Positions 33,233 to 46,275 of a stretch of DNA of 64,000 bases are shown here, piece by piece. Both the position numbers and the translations under genes were made by a program. Numbering within the stretch: position 1 is the stretch's first letter; each line of letters begins with the position of its first letter. The notes beneath the pieces were generated by a model, which did not search any database, had not been told where the DNA came from, and was given only the letters and a program-made list of their open reading frames with translations. This DNA comes from Isoetes taiwanensis (Eukaryota; Streptophyta; Lycopodiopsida; Isoetales; Isoetaceae), in assembly GCA_021234155.1 (NCBI GenBank), contig JAJEKV010000083.1:1517932-1581931 (forward strand), read 5' to 3'.

Positions 33233-33641
33233 CATATGTGGGACAAAGTAAAAGTTGACGCGCTGCTAAAACAATTGGAGCCTCTTTGCAACAAACGGAG
33301 GTATGGCTAGTATCAAAATTAACATAGGATACTTCCTTATATTAGAGCAAAATCTAAACATTTTTCATTACAGGATACGTCAATGGATAAACAAGACTCT
33401 AGAAACTCGCAGCCAATAGAAAGATGAGATTGGAAAGATTCTCTACTTAAAACAGTACTGCAAGTATCAATTTTTTCATGGCTCCAAGTTTCCCTATCAA
33501 CTTCATGATGAGCTTACTGGTAGATGCTACATATTCAAAATGTCAACAACTGGCCCTGGATCTGAAGTAGAACTTGTGAACAGAATGCGTCCTGGAGGTG
33601 ACTTGGAGAATGCCTGGATCCATTTTGACCACGTTAAATGA
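33233..33641 (+). pseudogene. Unidentified spliced gene remnant
   Basis: A frame reading MWDKVKVDALLKQLEPLCNK is followed by a GT-AG intron at 33301-33373. The same frame then continues to HFDHVK and stops at about 33641. One in-frame TAG near 33418 interrupts it. The intron has a good pyrimidine/AG end (tttttcattacag). The protein is not recognised. The stop codon suggests decay. Confidence 0.4.
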
Positions 33642-33885
33642 ATACCTGGGTGGACATCTTTGGCTTGCCACGTATATGATCCTAGGTACTCATTTAACTG
33701 ACTCATTTTTGTGATTTATATGATAAGGCCATATTTAGTTTTTGTTCATTACTTTTAGTATGTGTTGTCTATTGACCATTGCAACATGTAAAATGAAAAC
33801 TGAAGATACCACCTCACAAGTGAAGTTTTGGAAGAAGCTAAACAAAGTGATGGTGTTAAAGACTTCGAAGCCCGCACAATTTAAA

Positions 33886-36800
33886 GAATAGAATAGAATA
33901 TGATTTTATCGTCCACGGAGACCAACTGGCCTATGGGACCCAAGTACAAAGAGAGAGCAGCATGCATATTACTACCAGGATTAAAAAACCCCCGCCCCGA
34001 AGGGTTTTCGGGGGAAAAACCTTAGTAGCAATAAGGATGCTAACATCTTTACATGATTATATACATAATCACAAAATGCAATTTGAGGTTAATGTCGGAC
34101 GGGGGGCATAAGCGAGTCCGCATATCTATTACCTCCGGAGGTGATCCCAACAAGCCCTACAGAGGCCGTGCTCGGTAGCTCATGCAAGGCACGATGGGGC
34201 ACAACTAATTAGAGCATCACCGGAGGCGGATATGCTCGTCGTTGACAGCGGGCACGGGCGTGACTTTCATCCTCAATGGCCACGTTGGCGGCCGGCGGAC
34301 TCGTCTCCTCACTCGGCTCGAATCCATCTCCCCTGTCTCAATGCGGTGGTGGTGTGCACTGTCTTGAATGGAAGCAATCACCTGGCGGCTTTTTCATGGG
34401 TAGATGGGTGCGCGGTAGTGGTGTGGGCCCCACGTGAGCATGGGATTAACTGGCATCGATAATTTGCCACCTTGACATGTGACGGGGGCCTCTGCATCCC
34501 AAAGCTTGGCCATGAAGCAAGCATCAAATCTTGCTTCAAAGGCGTAGCGTTCCTTCCGGTGTATGCAGCGGTCCACATCATGTGTACTGCACATTCCATA
34601 GCGAGAACCACTGGGCTTGCTTGTCTTTCAGCGGGCTTTGAGTCAACTGCGGGCTCGCCATGCTTGCCAAAGCAAGGTTGGACAGGGGGGCTTCATCCAT
34701 AGCCACCACCTTACGGAAGTAAATAATGTGGCGTTCAGTAGCGACCCTCTGTAATGGAAGGAAGCCTGTCTCTGGAGCAAGATCGATATGGGACCATGGA
34801 TTTCCTCCCGTGCTGCGGGGCCAAGAAAGCCTTCGTACTGCTCTAGATCGTTCCAAGTGGTGAGGGATATCAGCGGCCCCCACACTTCTGCCCATAGAGG
34901 AGGACGGTTCAACCAAGGCCACGAACAAGTGTGCCTGGTGACCCCATGCATCTGGCTCTACGCCTTGTGGCTGTTGTTTTGCATTGCATCTGAGGGCTTT
35001 CCGGCTGCGGTGACCCGTAACGATGGATGCATCCGGTCGTGGTAGTAGAAAACTCAATGCCCAAATACTTATAAAGGCGAGCCACCTCCACTACCTACCC
35101 ACGGTAAGTGAATGAGGGAAGGCGTGGATGCTTGGGATGATGGGACCAGCCCGACACCCTTGTCTTGGCCAAGTTAACTCTCATGTCGGTGAATTGGCGA
35201 GAAAGTGTCCAAAGCATCCGGTGGCGTTGCATGTCCTCGAGGTATATCACGGCGGTCAACATCATCGGTATATATGAGTTGCGGGATTATGTGGTGCATC
35301 AATCGAAGCTCCCCGTGCTTTCGGCTAGCCATTCTTCTAGGCGGGTCAATGTACAAGCCAAGAGCGTCGGGGATAGAGGGCAGCCACTGGCGCCCCAATG
35401 CTACTAACAACGGGCTCCCCGGCGGTGTGAGACAGGCCGGAGCAAGCCTCATTATGAATGCGTATATAGCGATTCTCTAAGAGTCGACGGGGGTCCCTAG
35501 GCGTCTCAATCTGTCCCACAACTTATCCCCGGAGGCACTGTGTCAAAAAGCCTTTGCGAAATCCACAAAACAACGGTACATATTAAAGCGTCGATTCGGC
35601 TATCCTCTATGAGTGTTCGCAGAGTGAAGATATGGTCAATAGTAGAATCTTTGGGGCGAAGCTTTGCTAGCGTCGCGAGCCGCGCTTCTCCATCCTCTGC
35701 CCAAAGTGTCAATGCGGCTCAAGAATCCCGGCAAACAACTTGGCAAAGACGAGCCCGACCATAATGGTGCGATAGTTGGGTGAAGAACGGGGGTCCCTGC
35801 TTTGTATATGGGCACAACTCTCTTGGTAGTCGGTCTTGAGGGGAAGCCTTCTTGCAATGCCACTGTTGAAGAGTCTTTGTGAGAACGGCACCATTGGGGG
35901 CCCGGCCCCTTGAGAAGCTCTGCACGCATACCATCAAATCTGGCTTTGCCTTCCCGTTAGCGGCGTTGCGGGCCCATTATGACATCCCCTTGATGAATGA
36001 CCCGGTGCTAGGCACATGCTGGAGAATGCGGTGCCCGCTTCCCATTGGGTCATACGAGTGGCTTTGCAAGTATCTCACCCATTGTTCGGGGTAATATTTC
36101 TGTGGTAGTCTTGCGGGGCTTACTCAAGACCTTTCTTGAAGGCCCTAGGGTGGCGATCTAGAAGACCAAACATCATTCTTGGTGCTCACTTAAAGGTACA
36201 GCTTTCTTGGTCTTGAGGAAGGAGGCGGTATTGACGGGGCGGACTGCTTGGCGAATGGTGGGGTCGGCACTTGGCCCGAACCATCGTTTCACTCCCGACA
36301 TTAGATCATCGAACGAGAGATTGATTGAGGGGAAGGTGGTTCGCGACCCCATGTAGATGTCGTCGGCGGCCTCTCCCAAAGCATCTGTCCCTACCCTCGA
36401 GAAGGAGGCTGGTTCGGTGGTCTGGTTGTTGAAGATGTGGGGGAGTTCGCGGCACTCCGGCGACTCATGCTCAAGCATCCTAGCATAGACCGTAGCATGA
36501 TCATGAATCGAGGCATTAGCCGTGGTACATGGGGTGTTAAGGCTGATTGGTGCTTTCGGTTGGCTGCCAATCTATGCAGCAGAACGGGGGCTGATGGTGA
36601 GGTCTACTTCCTCGTCCGGCCACCTGTCCCGACACTGAAGCTAGTGATCAAGTGTAGGCATTGCTTCGTGCGCTATGCGTAATCCACCACCACCGGTGCC
36701 ACCCCACGATTCTCCACGTCTACAAGTGAAGCGGTTTGGAGGGGCGGCCAGCATCGCCCGACCCATTGCAAATGACCGGGTCAAAGATCTTGCCCGGCAA

Positions 36801-38230
36801 CGGTGAGTGCCCAGGCCATCTGCGTGTCACACAGGCTGTCATCGGCGCCCTTGGCCAAACCATCTCTGGGGGTCCATTTGCAACACATCCTCGGCTAGAG
36901 GTCGCGGTTTTGGGATCTGCTTTCTGCCTTTCTTGGCGCATTGAAATCTCAAGCAACATGACCTTGCCCAATTGTGCATGCTTTTGTATGTCATCATATA
37001 GATCGACATAGGGCTCCTGCCCTATCCACATCCAAGTGCGTGTGGTAAAAGTTGCTCTCGGCATGTGGGAAGTAGCAAGCCGCCACAAAGAGAGGTACTG
37101 CCATCGCTTACGTTTACGCTTTTCGTACCCGCAGTATCTGTTGTGCACATGCGCCTTGCCTGGGGGAGACCGATTGGGCCAAAGGTCATGCGGTAGTAAC
37201 TCGCATAATTCCTCCGTGTCCTCGTTTCCGTTGCACTCATTGAAGGCGGATGTAGCGGTATCTGGCAAATCGGGTAGCTTTGTGACCCGACATGTTCCCA
37301 TGTTTCCATGAGGAAGATAAGGTCCATGTCCATGGCGATGGAATTGAGGCTGTCCCCTTACGCCATGGAAAGCCACGGCAATTCGGGGATACCCGCGAGG
37401 CCACGATCCCTATTTAGTGGCATGCATCGCCGCCGGGGTTGATGGTAGTGGTGGTCCCGTCGGGAGCGGAAGATGTGGATGCACATGGTTGGGGGGCCCC
37501 CCCCGGAGGGACTTGAGGGGGCGGAGTGCACCATCCCTGTTTGGTGCACGAATTCCCGCATCCTTCCCCGGACCAGCCCCCATTGCCCCTCCATATCTGC
37601 GGCGGTCCACGACTTTGGCCAGCTCCGCCGGGTCTCTTCTTTGGCTGGGGGTCAAGTCGGTCCAGCGTCTGAGCCGATCCCCTTCAACTTCCGCCCACGG
37701 CGGGGATGGCCACCGGCTCGACACGCTCTCAATCGAAGATGACCACCCGGGGCGTCCGGTATTTGAATTCCATGACGACTTCGCCTTTCCAATGGTCACA
37801 GTCTTTGGGAACATCATCGGTCCAAGATCGTATGCGGAGTGGGAAGTGAGATGTTCTCCCGACTCCTCCGTCGGGCCTCGCACTACCACATTCGCGGCTC
37901 CTGCGTCTTTGTTCACGGAGTTGGGGGGCACCAGTGTTGGTTGAGGTGGGGCGAGGCATAGGTCGTGGCCGGCGCCCGGGGTGGTGGCGGCGGCGTGATC
38001 CGATGTCCGCGGCATGTGTTCCGGGTTGGCGCCCCGTAGGTTGGTGGGTTCAAGCGGGGTTGGTGTGTTCTTTGTTTGGGTTTTACGTTCTCCGGAGTCC
38101 GGAGCTCGGCTCTTGCGGGACGTTGTCATGTCTTGCCATCTCCGCGTCAATGGCGGAGTTGCTCATCGCCTCCATAGGAGGCCTTGCCTTCTTGAGCAGC
38201 GTGCCCGAAGCTCACAGTAGCTCGATCTCG
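33886..38230 (-). mobile_element. GC-rich LINE (non-LTR retrotransposon), minus strand, decayed
   Basis: From high to low coordinates on the minus strand there is a Pro/Arg-rich ORF1-like frame (38150-37410). An endonuclease-like DLIFLMETWEH (near 37320) follows. RT blocks come next: PNYRTIMVGLVFAKLFAGIL (near 35760), STIDHIFTLRTLIEDSRI (near 35640), a decayed VDFRKAFDTVP block (near 35540) and YTDDV in place of the A-D-D box (near 35270). The 3' end carries a GAATA tail at 33886-33900 as read on the + strand. Base composition is much richer in GC than the neighbourhood. Frames are broken repeatedly. Confidence 0.82.
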
Positions 38231-38639
38231 TGCTAAATCCTTACTCGAAGCTTCGAGTTACGCACGGCTAGCTTCCAAAGCGACACGGAATCCTTGTCTC
38301 CCGATGGCGGCCTCGCAACCTCGGCCAGGGAGGCTGCACTGTGCTCCTCGTGCGTGGCCTTAGCCTCCTCAACCTCGGCACGGATCAGAGGCGGGGTTTC
38401 TGAAGTGTCTCACTGCTCTATCCGGTTCCACATCTGCGTCCGGCTTCCGCAGGCACCCAACCACGGTGTCTACCGCCCCTCATATCTCACAGCTCCTGGC
38501 TGGTATTGTTTGTCTGTCAAATTGCCAGCAAGTGGATGCTATCATCGCACGTAAATGCAGCGATCCTCCAAAATCAAGCTAATTGGAATTCAGTTCATCT
38601 TGTATTTAATAGTGGTCAGCCAATGGAAGGCAAGAAGCG

Positions 38640-39498
38640 TGGATGTAAATTTCATTGGGAGCAATGCATAGACAAGAGCATCTAACATTATGCAGAGCAT
38701 GGAGATCAGCAACATCTTTGAATGAAGCTGAGATTGCATATCATAATATTATTACATGGTGGCCAGGAAGAGCCAATCCAGGAGATCTACCTTCATTAGG
38801 ATCTTGGCTTGCATGGTGGCATCAAAGGGCTAGTAGGTGGGGAAACTAAGCAGCTCAGGTACCAAACACAAATATGTCTGAGTCTGTGCATGCAAGTTGG
38901 TTAGCTTCAAGAGGTTATATTAGTAAGATAAGTTTGTACGATGCTTGTCTACATGACCTCACTGAATCTGTACTGCAAAGTGCAAAGCGTAAATCACAGA
39001 GAGACCACAATTTTGTTGGCACAGGTCCTGGACTGGCTACATTGATTCGAAGAATAAGCACTCCCACTAGCAGCATGGTAAGTCCTTCAGTTTGTGTCAA
39101 TGCAGTTAATTCAGCTCTCTTGCATACTGGAATTCGTGCCACAAATCCAGGTTCTGGAGGGAATAATTAGACAGTTCTTAAGTGGACTAGAGATAGTTCA
39201 GAGTACAATAGGGACAAGGGATCAGGTAGCCATCGACCAGATAAGAGGGCAGTTTGGAAAACGTATGAATAAAAGAACAAAGTTGGGGAAGGAAGCAGAA
39301 GTCAGACTTGAACAAGCTCTGCAATTCGAATGTCAACTGCTTTCAACAAAGGTCATCACACCTCAATTAGATGTTGAATACTGTATTAGAAGACCAAATG
39401 AAACCTATAGGGTAAGAGTCTGCAAATATCCAGAGTGCACATGTGCAGATTTCTTGGCTAAAACAGCAAAACAACAATATACAATTTCTATATGTTAA
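38640..39498 (+). pseudogene. Possible transposase remnant with SWIM-like zinc finger
   Basis: Several frames together encode PGRANPGDLPSLGSWLAWW, then NMSESVHASWLASRG, then a long helical segment and finally VCKYPECTCADFLAKTA. The last resembles the CxC...F start of a SWIM zinc finger, as found in MULE-type transposases. The NxxESVH pattern is also seen in transposase-like proteins. The DDE core was not identified, so the assignment is tentative. Confidence 0.35.
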
Positions 39499-41254
39499 TG
39501 TTATTTTCATATTAATTCTTAAGCAAAGTGTGCACTAAGTCTCATGACATGTTTATTCATTCTAATTTGTGATGTGCATTCAAGAAGCCTCAAATGCATT
39601 CAACAGTAGCTCGTCTTCCATGAAGAATAAAAAGATACACTGAATTACAAGAACATTTGAATTACGAAACAAGTATGTAGAATAAGAAGTTTGATACAAC
39701 TCTGGACTGCATATTGTACCTGCTGAAGCAACACATAGCCATACCAGAGGGATTTTCACAGTGCAATTGTGGAAGTGCAAGAGCAAATGGCTTTCACTTA
39801 TTGCCCCTGAAAATAGTCAGCAATTTTGCTGAATCCCATGAAAAATAAAGATGTCACAATATCCAAGAGTGCCAGAAGAGGAACCTGTGACATCGTGTCC
39901 TTGTCAGAGAGATGCTTTCCATCTGTGTGGAATTAAGAAAGCAATAATGAATTGTGCTACATGACAAATTGAATTTTGGAACCAATCATCTTGGTGCATC
40001 CAAATGGAAAAAGGAAAACCTGATTTGCCAAAGGTGCTTGCCTCCCTATTCTTCAAAATGCCATGCCCTTACAATCTATTTAAACCAACAAACGGGTCTT
40101 CAAAATGCCATGTCATTACAATCCATTTAAACTAAAAACCAGCCATTCATGCAGGAAAAGGAGGATGCCTTGTAAAGAAAAAAACAGAGCAAGCAAACCC
40201 ATCACCCATTTTTATTTTTTTCCAGAGTTGTTCGAACGAGGAAAAGAAGAATCGAAAGAAGCTTTTGGCTATGGCAGTAGGCAAAGTTTTTAATCTTTCC
40301 TTTTCAACAAATACAAAGAAGAAAAACTACAAATGCCATCGCCTGGCTCCAGAATCAACTCCAGAATCCGGCTCCTGGTCGAACCCCTTCGCCATGGCAT
40401 GCTGCTCAGTCCTGCCATATGAAAATTACGAAATTAGAAATGTCAGTTTCATAGAAACAGACTATAGAAAAAGGGGCGAAAAAGCATAAATAGAAAGTTC
40501 AGTTTCCATAGAAGAAAACTATTAAAAAAAACCACAACACCTTAGAAAACCCAAACCCATATTTTTGACGTCATCATTATATGGTTTTGGCATACTCATA
40601 CTTGCCAAAACTATACAAAATCATCTGTAATATCGACCCCTTTCTTCAATTGCACAAGATAATAGCAAACTTTTAAGTGCACCATAAAGTTCCCCATGTT
40701 GAGAAAATCCTACAATCATTGCACTTGGCATACAACATTTATAATTTGTGAAACTTTATATGCCTCCTCTATAATGCGGCATTTTGCATATAGATCAATC
40801 AGAGAGGTTCAAAATACATTGGTTTATTATCTCTAGGTATAATCAAGGTCAAATTGTGAAGAAGGTATAAACCAATTGTTATGAACACGGGGCATGACCA
40901 ACTTAATTAGTTAAGCTATGTAAACTTTGATCTTAAAAAAGGCTAAGTGGCATCACCACATTGGTTCTGGTAAGAGAAACAAACGAAGCATTCATTGGTC
41001 TACAATAGCAATTGATCAGGTAACTTAATTGATGAGGAGAATTGGAAACAGTCCAGGGGACTAGATTCATTCATTTTAGCCTTCCAGATGTCCGAGGATG
41101 CATGAAACATTCCATTTGGTGGGTTATAAAGCAAGTGTGACGGTTTTTTAGTGCGTTGGAAAGCTAGAGATGTGAGCTTTCCATTGGTGTATGATTCATA
41201 CAGTTTTATTGTGTCTATCTGGGCCGGATTTGGAGTTTACAGATTTCGGCTACC
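39499..41254. other. Intergenic with a 47-bp tandem duplication
   Basis: Units starting cttcaaaatgccatg at 40051 and 40098 form a short tandem pair. No gene or element is recognised elsewhere in this stretch. Confidence 0.4.
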
Positions 41255-43128
41255 ATGGCAAACCCTAGTTCGCCAGCTTCGGAAACATGTTCGTCAGCCA
41301 AGAAAGTGGTAGGTGCTGCTTCTGCTTCTTCTTTTGCGCATGATATGAATTCTCCTTTGCCGCTTCCTAATTTATCCAATAATTCTCGCCTCAATCCTCT
41401 TGCTTTTGACTCTTCTCTTCTTGATATGAGTACAAGCTTGCAACACTTTCCCCCTCTTTCTAAATCTGCACCTTTGTCTACTTCTCAAGTAGAGACCACT
41501 ATAAATACTTCTACTATTGCTTCTGCTTCTTGTTTGTCTACTTCTGCTAGGAGTGTGTCTGCTCCTTCTGCTCCTTGGGGTTCTTCTGATGTTGTGGCTA
41601 GGACGCCTTCTACACGATTTAGCGATTGGATCAAACGTGATTTGACATTGGATCAAACGTGATTCTGCTGCATTGAATATCATGGTACAGAATAACAAGA
41701 AAGAATTGAGCTCGTATCTAAATGAGTTACAAGCACAAGATGATCGTATGGATGTTCGGGGCCTTGCCTCCCTAAGGTGTATTCTATGAGACACAAAGAA
41801 GTGTTCAAATGCTTTTTACACAGCTGGCCTACCGTTGTCGAAATTGATCATAATGCTCATTTGCAAAGTGTTCAAAACCTTGTGTCTCATGCGCTTGTTT
41901 GCCATTTCAATCGACAGCTTTTAGATCTCGGAGAGTTGGATTAAGCTAAAGCATCACCTTCAGAGACTAGGTCTTCCTCACTATCGTCTCTAAAAGTTTT
42001 GGATAAAGATAATAATTTCTTCCCGGTCATGTTTGACTCTTCACTTGCGGTACCGGGCTTGTGGAGCGTGGTGTTGATCCTCTTTGGGGACATTATCTTC
42101 TATATCGTGTATTCTCTCTTGGATTCTTGCCAAGTAAGTCCGGTGCATTGCGATGCCTTGTTGGCTTGCCTTAGAGGATTTTCCACTAGAACCGCAAGTG
42201 TCCGAAGTTTATGATTGCTATTGCCAATGGATTGGGTATGCATCTTGCCCATTCTATTGTTAATGGTCCTCGAATTTGTGTATCTCTTCCTACTTGTGTC
42301 TCTATTCCCGGGTCAAGAGTGGTCAAAAGTGGCCCACCTTTTTTCAAGTACAAACTGGCCTCGCTTAATGGACCGGAGCTTGCCAAGATGTTTCCCAATG
42401 TTGAGGCTTTTCGCCACTTACAGGTGTCTAGGCATACTTTTGTCTCTACCTCCCCAATTGCTCCTATTCCCTGTCACACGCCAGCCCACTTCACTCGAGT
42501 GTCGTGTTGTATCATCTTCTTCCCCATCCGCCTCCCTAGTTAGTTAATCCGCCAAGATATTACCAAAAGGTGCCTTCTTCTCTAGCTATTTCGCACCATC
42601 GCCTTCTTTGAGTGCATCTCCCTCTTAGTCTATATCGGTAGACCCTCTTAATGAGGATCGCACTCGCCTTTCGGACATTGCTCACAAGCAAGAATTATTG
42701 GAAGAAGGATGGTCTACTCCACGCTTTTGAAGAAGCTTGCACGCCGCTAAAATAGCTCGGCTCCCTCAATCTGCGTTAGTTCACTCAGAGCGCCGATCCG
42801 CTACGATTGTTACAAAGGATGTCCCCGATTCAGTGGCATTGAGACACCGGGAGCAGATCAAGTTGTTGTTAATGATTCTATGGATGTGGAAGTTCGACCT
42901 GGTTAAAGTAACTTTTCTATAGATATGATTATATATTATTCTTCTCTTTGTAGGAGAGGAAAATAGTGTGAACTGCATTATACTGTCATGCTTAGATGGG
43001 TGGCCCTGCTCAGTTGGATCTGATTGTCCACTGGGTTTTTTATTCCTGTCTCTGCATTGTATTATGTATTATGATGGAGTGTTATTAATAAAGTTTGACG
43101 TCCTTCAAAAAAAAAAAAAAAAAAAAAA
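41255..43128 (+). mobile_element. L1-type LINE with ORF1 and poly(A) tail, ORF2 missing
   Basis: An ATG at 41255 opens a Ser/Pro-rich frame of 135 codons. It is cut short by a 23-bp tandem duplication (ttggatcaaacgtgatt at 41626 and 41649). ORF1-like sequence continues in other frames to about 42900. The element ends with AATAAAGTTTGACGTCCTTC and a run of about 20 A at 43108-43128. The same 3' word is found in inverse at 16394. No RT domain was found, so ORF2 is absent or deleted. Confidence 0.6.
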
Positions 43129-43132
43129 CAAG

Positions 43133-44330
43133 TGTGACATTCCATATATTTATATGGTATACGTATATATACTATAACACGTCACCAGAGCATAAGTAGA
43201 CCCTTATGGGTCATTAGGCTTGGGTTAACCTAAAAGGGCTTTTATTAGCTATGCTAAGTTGTTAATAAATTAAATAACCTAATTAGACTAATTAATCTTA
43301 TTAATTAGTAATGCTAGCTAATTAGGGAGTGCCGCTTGGACTAAATCGATTGGCCAGGGGAAACTTGCTAAGAATAGGGTCAAAATTGGGTCTTACCCCC
43401 AATTCTACTCCAAATCGATTTGGACAGAGTTGAAGGAAGGAGGAGCCACCGGCCACTACAACCAGACTAGAAGAATGGAAGCCTTTCGTGACAATGGTTC
43501 TAGCCAAGAGACTAGTTAGACTAGTTAGTCTCTAGATAGTTTGTGCTTCAGCTAACCCTTTGTATGATTAGATGGATGGTTAATTTCTCTATTATTTACT
43601 GTTAAGATGATGATGGATACTTTGCTTATGATGATGTTCCCTCCTTCTGTTTCTCTTGTGTGTATGGGGTTAAGAGTGGGTAGAGACCTGAAAGATCTCT
43701 AGAAGTAGGTATATCTCTAGCTAGAACCCTTAAGGCCCAGTAATTGCGGCCTATGCACAAGACCCCACCTGCCTGTGGATGCCATGTTGTGATTCAGCAC
43801 TAGATAATGGGTATGATAGTGAAACAGGGGTGGGGTCTTGCCTAGCGTAGCTACAGGACTCCTATAGTGTGCTAGGCTTATAGCTGGTCACTGAAGAGGG
43901 TCGGGCATGGGTCTGACACTCCCTGGGTCCCAGGATGAGTGCCTATATGGACGTCTTAGGGCTCGAACGGGCAGGTGAGCCTGCCTTTAGATTTAGACGA
44001 GTAAGTCGGGCGGATGAGGGGGTCACTGATGTGCACATGTTCTCTAGCACACCCAGGGATCCATTATGCCCGGGGAAGGGACGCCTCCCTGACCCGCCTC
44101 ATCAGAACAAGAAGATGTAACCCAGAGTAGTCTCATAAGGTGACTCCATGAGATTGCGTCTCTGGAAGGCTACAATCACGCCATAGCATGTTTCAGCCTA
44201 TCTGCAAAGTGTGCACACGAGGGGCGGATGGAGTGGACTACCCTAGCCATTGTTCTATGCCAGCCAACGCCATGTTATATCTCTGTCTGCTATCATCTTG
44301 AGGTCTTGACCATCAGTCAACCCCCTAGGT
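43133..44330 (+). repeat. Chromovirus 5' LTR, copy 2 (truncated at right)
   Basis: Begins TGTGACATTCC directly after the LINE poly(A) tail plus four bases. It shares ordered blocks with the LTR at 10838, including TGACACTCCCTGGGT and GGGGCGGATGGAGTGGAC. Similarity is lost after about 44330, whereas the copy 1 LTR runs some 430 bp further. It therefore seems truncated, or joined to other sequence, before the leader. Overall identity with copy 1 is moderate. Confidence 0.75.
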
Positions 44331-45037
44331 GGTATATTATTTTGAGCATGACATTAGGGTTTTTTTTTTAGATTAAAAAAGGGCCTTCAAAACATGCCAA
44401 CTAAGCCAAATGAAGATAAATGAACTATGAATCAGAGCAAAACTGTTATAACTAACTCACTGGATCACATTTTCTAGCATAATGTTTGATAGAAAAGTCA
44501 AAATGAGCTATCGTTTAGCGCAATAGATAGATCTCATTGAGATCTTTTCAACCTTGGGTGCTTTGTACATATTTTAACCACTTGTGATTGTCAAAACTCC
44601 AAAAAATATTGTTTTTTAACATTTAGGCAACTCAGATGGAGGTGATTTTTGAACCAACGAGTCGGGAACAGTCTAATTGACAAAGGAGCATAGGTACCCC
44701 GGCATTAAAACGGCATCAAATGGGCGTGATCGACAAAACATCAACTCAGAACTCAAAAAGAAACGTGTATTTTTCCTATTACGTCCTCGTATAAAAAAAT
44801 ACGTATAAAAGTACATGCGTATTTTTGCCGTATAATTTTTTTTCAAAAAAAATCTTTTGAAATTTAAAATTTGAAAAGTGACAGTTATTTTTTTTTATTC
44901 TCTCGCTTCCTTTCCGCCCGTCGCCTTGCTCGTCCGCCATCGCCGCTGGAGAGAACCTTGCTTCGCCATAATTTTGTTCTTGGCTGTCGCCACCGCCGCC
45001 CTACCAGCGCCTCACTTCGGTACTCTCTCGTCCACAA
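44331..45037 (+). other. Leader region of chromovirus copy 2
   Basis: An AT-rich stretch with homopolymer runs is followed from about 44895 by a CT-rich leader (ctctcgcttcc, ccgccatcgccgc) leading to the ORF A start. The same CT-rich character is seen before ORF A in copy 1. No primer-binding site was recognised. Confidence 0.4.
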
Positions 45038-46275
45038 ATGAACATGGCCCGTACTCGAGGTTACGTTAGTTATTATAACCCCAGTGTCCACCAGATCTTT
45101 GCTAAACTTGGCGAGCAGCTCGCCGACGATTCAGGCAAGGTGGAGCTCTTGCTAATTGAGCTTGTTCAACGGTTCGCCATTGGACATAGGGTTCCCTATC
45201 CTATTTTTCATCTGTCAAAGCGCTTCCTCCTGAAGTTGAACGCCTTAGGGGAGCCCTACACGTTGTTAGAGCAGCCCGACCAAGTGCTCATGCTCGTCAA
45301 GTTCTACCCTCCTTTGTGTGTGGAGGTGAGTGAAGATGAAGCAATCTGGGCAGAGGCCGCAAGAATTATGGGGCTAGCCTGGGGTGATGATGCACGTAAT
45401 GGAGAGGAGGAACCCGAAGGCCCGGGGTAGGGAGCATACCTACCTGGGAGACGGGCAAACCATAATCACAGGGAACCCATTTAACCTCCCCCCCTTACCA
45501 TTCAATGAGGCGTCCCAGAACTTTATTTGGGACGACATTCCAGAGTATCTTGAACCAGACTACATGATAGCCATCCAGCTAGACATGCAGACTAGGCCAG
45601 ATAGATACAAGACTGAGCTGATCAGAAGGGTCGCCGCCCATCGCCTCACGGAGGTAGAAGTGTATGGCAGCTACTTACACTGCGCAACAAGAAGTAGAAG
45701 GGGCGGAGCACCAGAGACAGGCTGAGCAACTCGCCAAAGCAAATGCTGAGCGAGAGACCCACCATCAGACTCAGCAGGATCAAGAACACAATACGCAGTG
45801 GGGCCCGGAGCAGACTGAGACCCATGTTCCCAAACAAAGGAGGAAGTACACAGCATGAAAGTCTAGAAGTGCCTATAAGGAGAAGCTGAAGACCGTGAAC
45901 GGTATTGGCAAGGCCACGAATTTTGGCCGCCGACAGGACTATGTAGATGCCACTCGGCCTCACCCTGTATCAGGGGGCAAGACCCTTCCTAAGAGGCCGA
46001 TTCAGCAATGCAAGCCTCATAGGTACAAACCCGGTACCGTCGTGTTGAGGGGATCAGGAGCTTCTGCTACAGAAGCTTCCCTTCTAGTGCCTGGTCTGAG
46101 AGATAGCACAGGAGTATCGGATTGATCTTCGGTTACAAACCTTTGCTATGCTTGCTCTTCAAGAGGCTGCTGAAGATTATCTTGTGGCACTTTTTGATGA
46201 TGCTAACCTCTGTGCTATCCATGCTAAGAGGGTTATCATCATGCCAAAGGATTTAGCCTTGGCACGACGCATATG
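45038..46275 (+). pseudogene. Chromovirus ORF A, copy 2: N-terminal domain plus decayed histone H3 domain
   Basis: The start reads MNMARTRGYV, recalling the MART start of histone H3. Residues around VPYPIFHLSKRFLLKLNALG align with copy 1's first piece. The frame shifts near 45400 and again near 45650. A TGA at about 45856 and a tail motif VSGGKTLP follow. The H3 core starts with KPHRYKPGTV at 46012. It then loses about seven residues with a frame change near 46050, has two further stops, and recovers through [20 protein letters not shown] and [16 protein letters not shown] to a stop at 46273. Tyr at H3 position 41 and Leu at 90 are H3.3-like. Clearly non-functional now. Confidence 0.88.
46012..46275 (+). 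other. Decayed H3-like core of copy 2
   Basis: Over the 54 best-preserved residues it differs from copy 1 at about 16 positions. It shares with copy 1 Phe at H3 position 87, Leu at 90 and Ala at 107. Two internal stops are consistent with Gln-to-TAG and Arg-to-TGA changes. Confidence 0.88.

Noticed and set aside
34578-38150. Many GC-rich open frames on the + strand (e.g. 37417-37944)
   Set aside because: High GC lowers stop frequency. LINE RT and endonuclease motifs are on the minus strand, so these are shadows.
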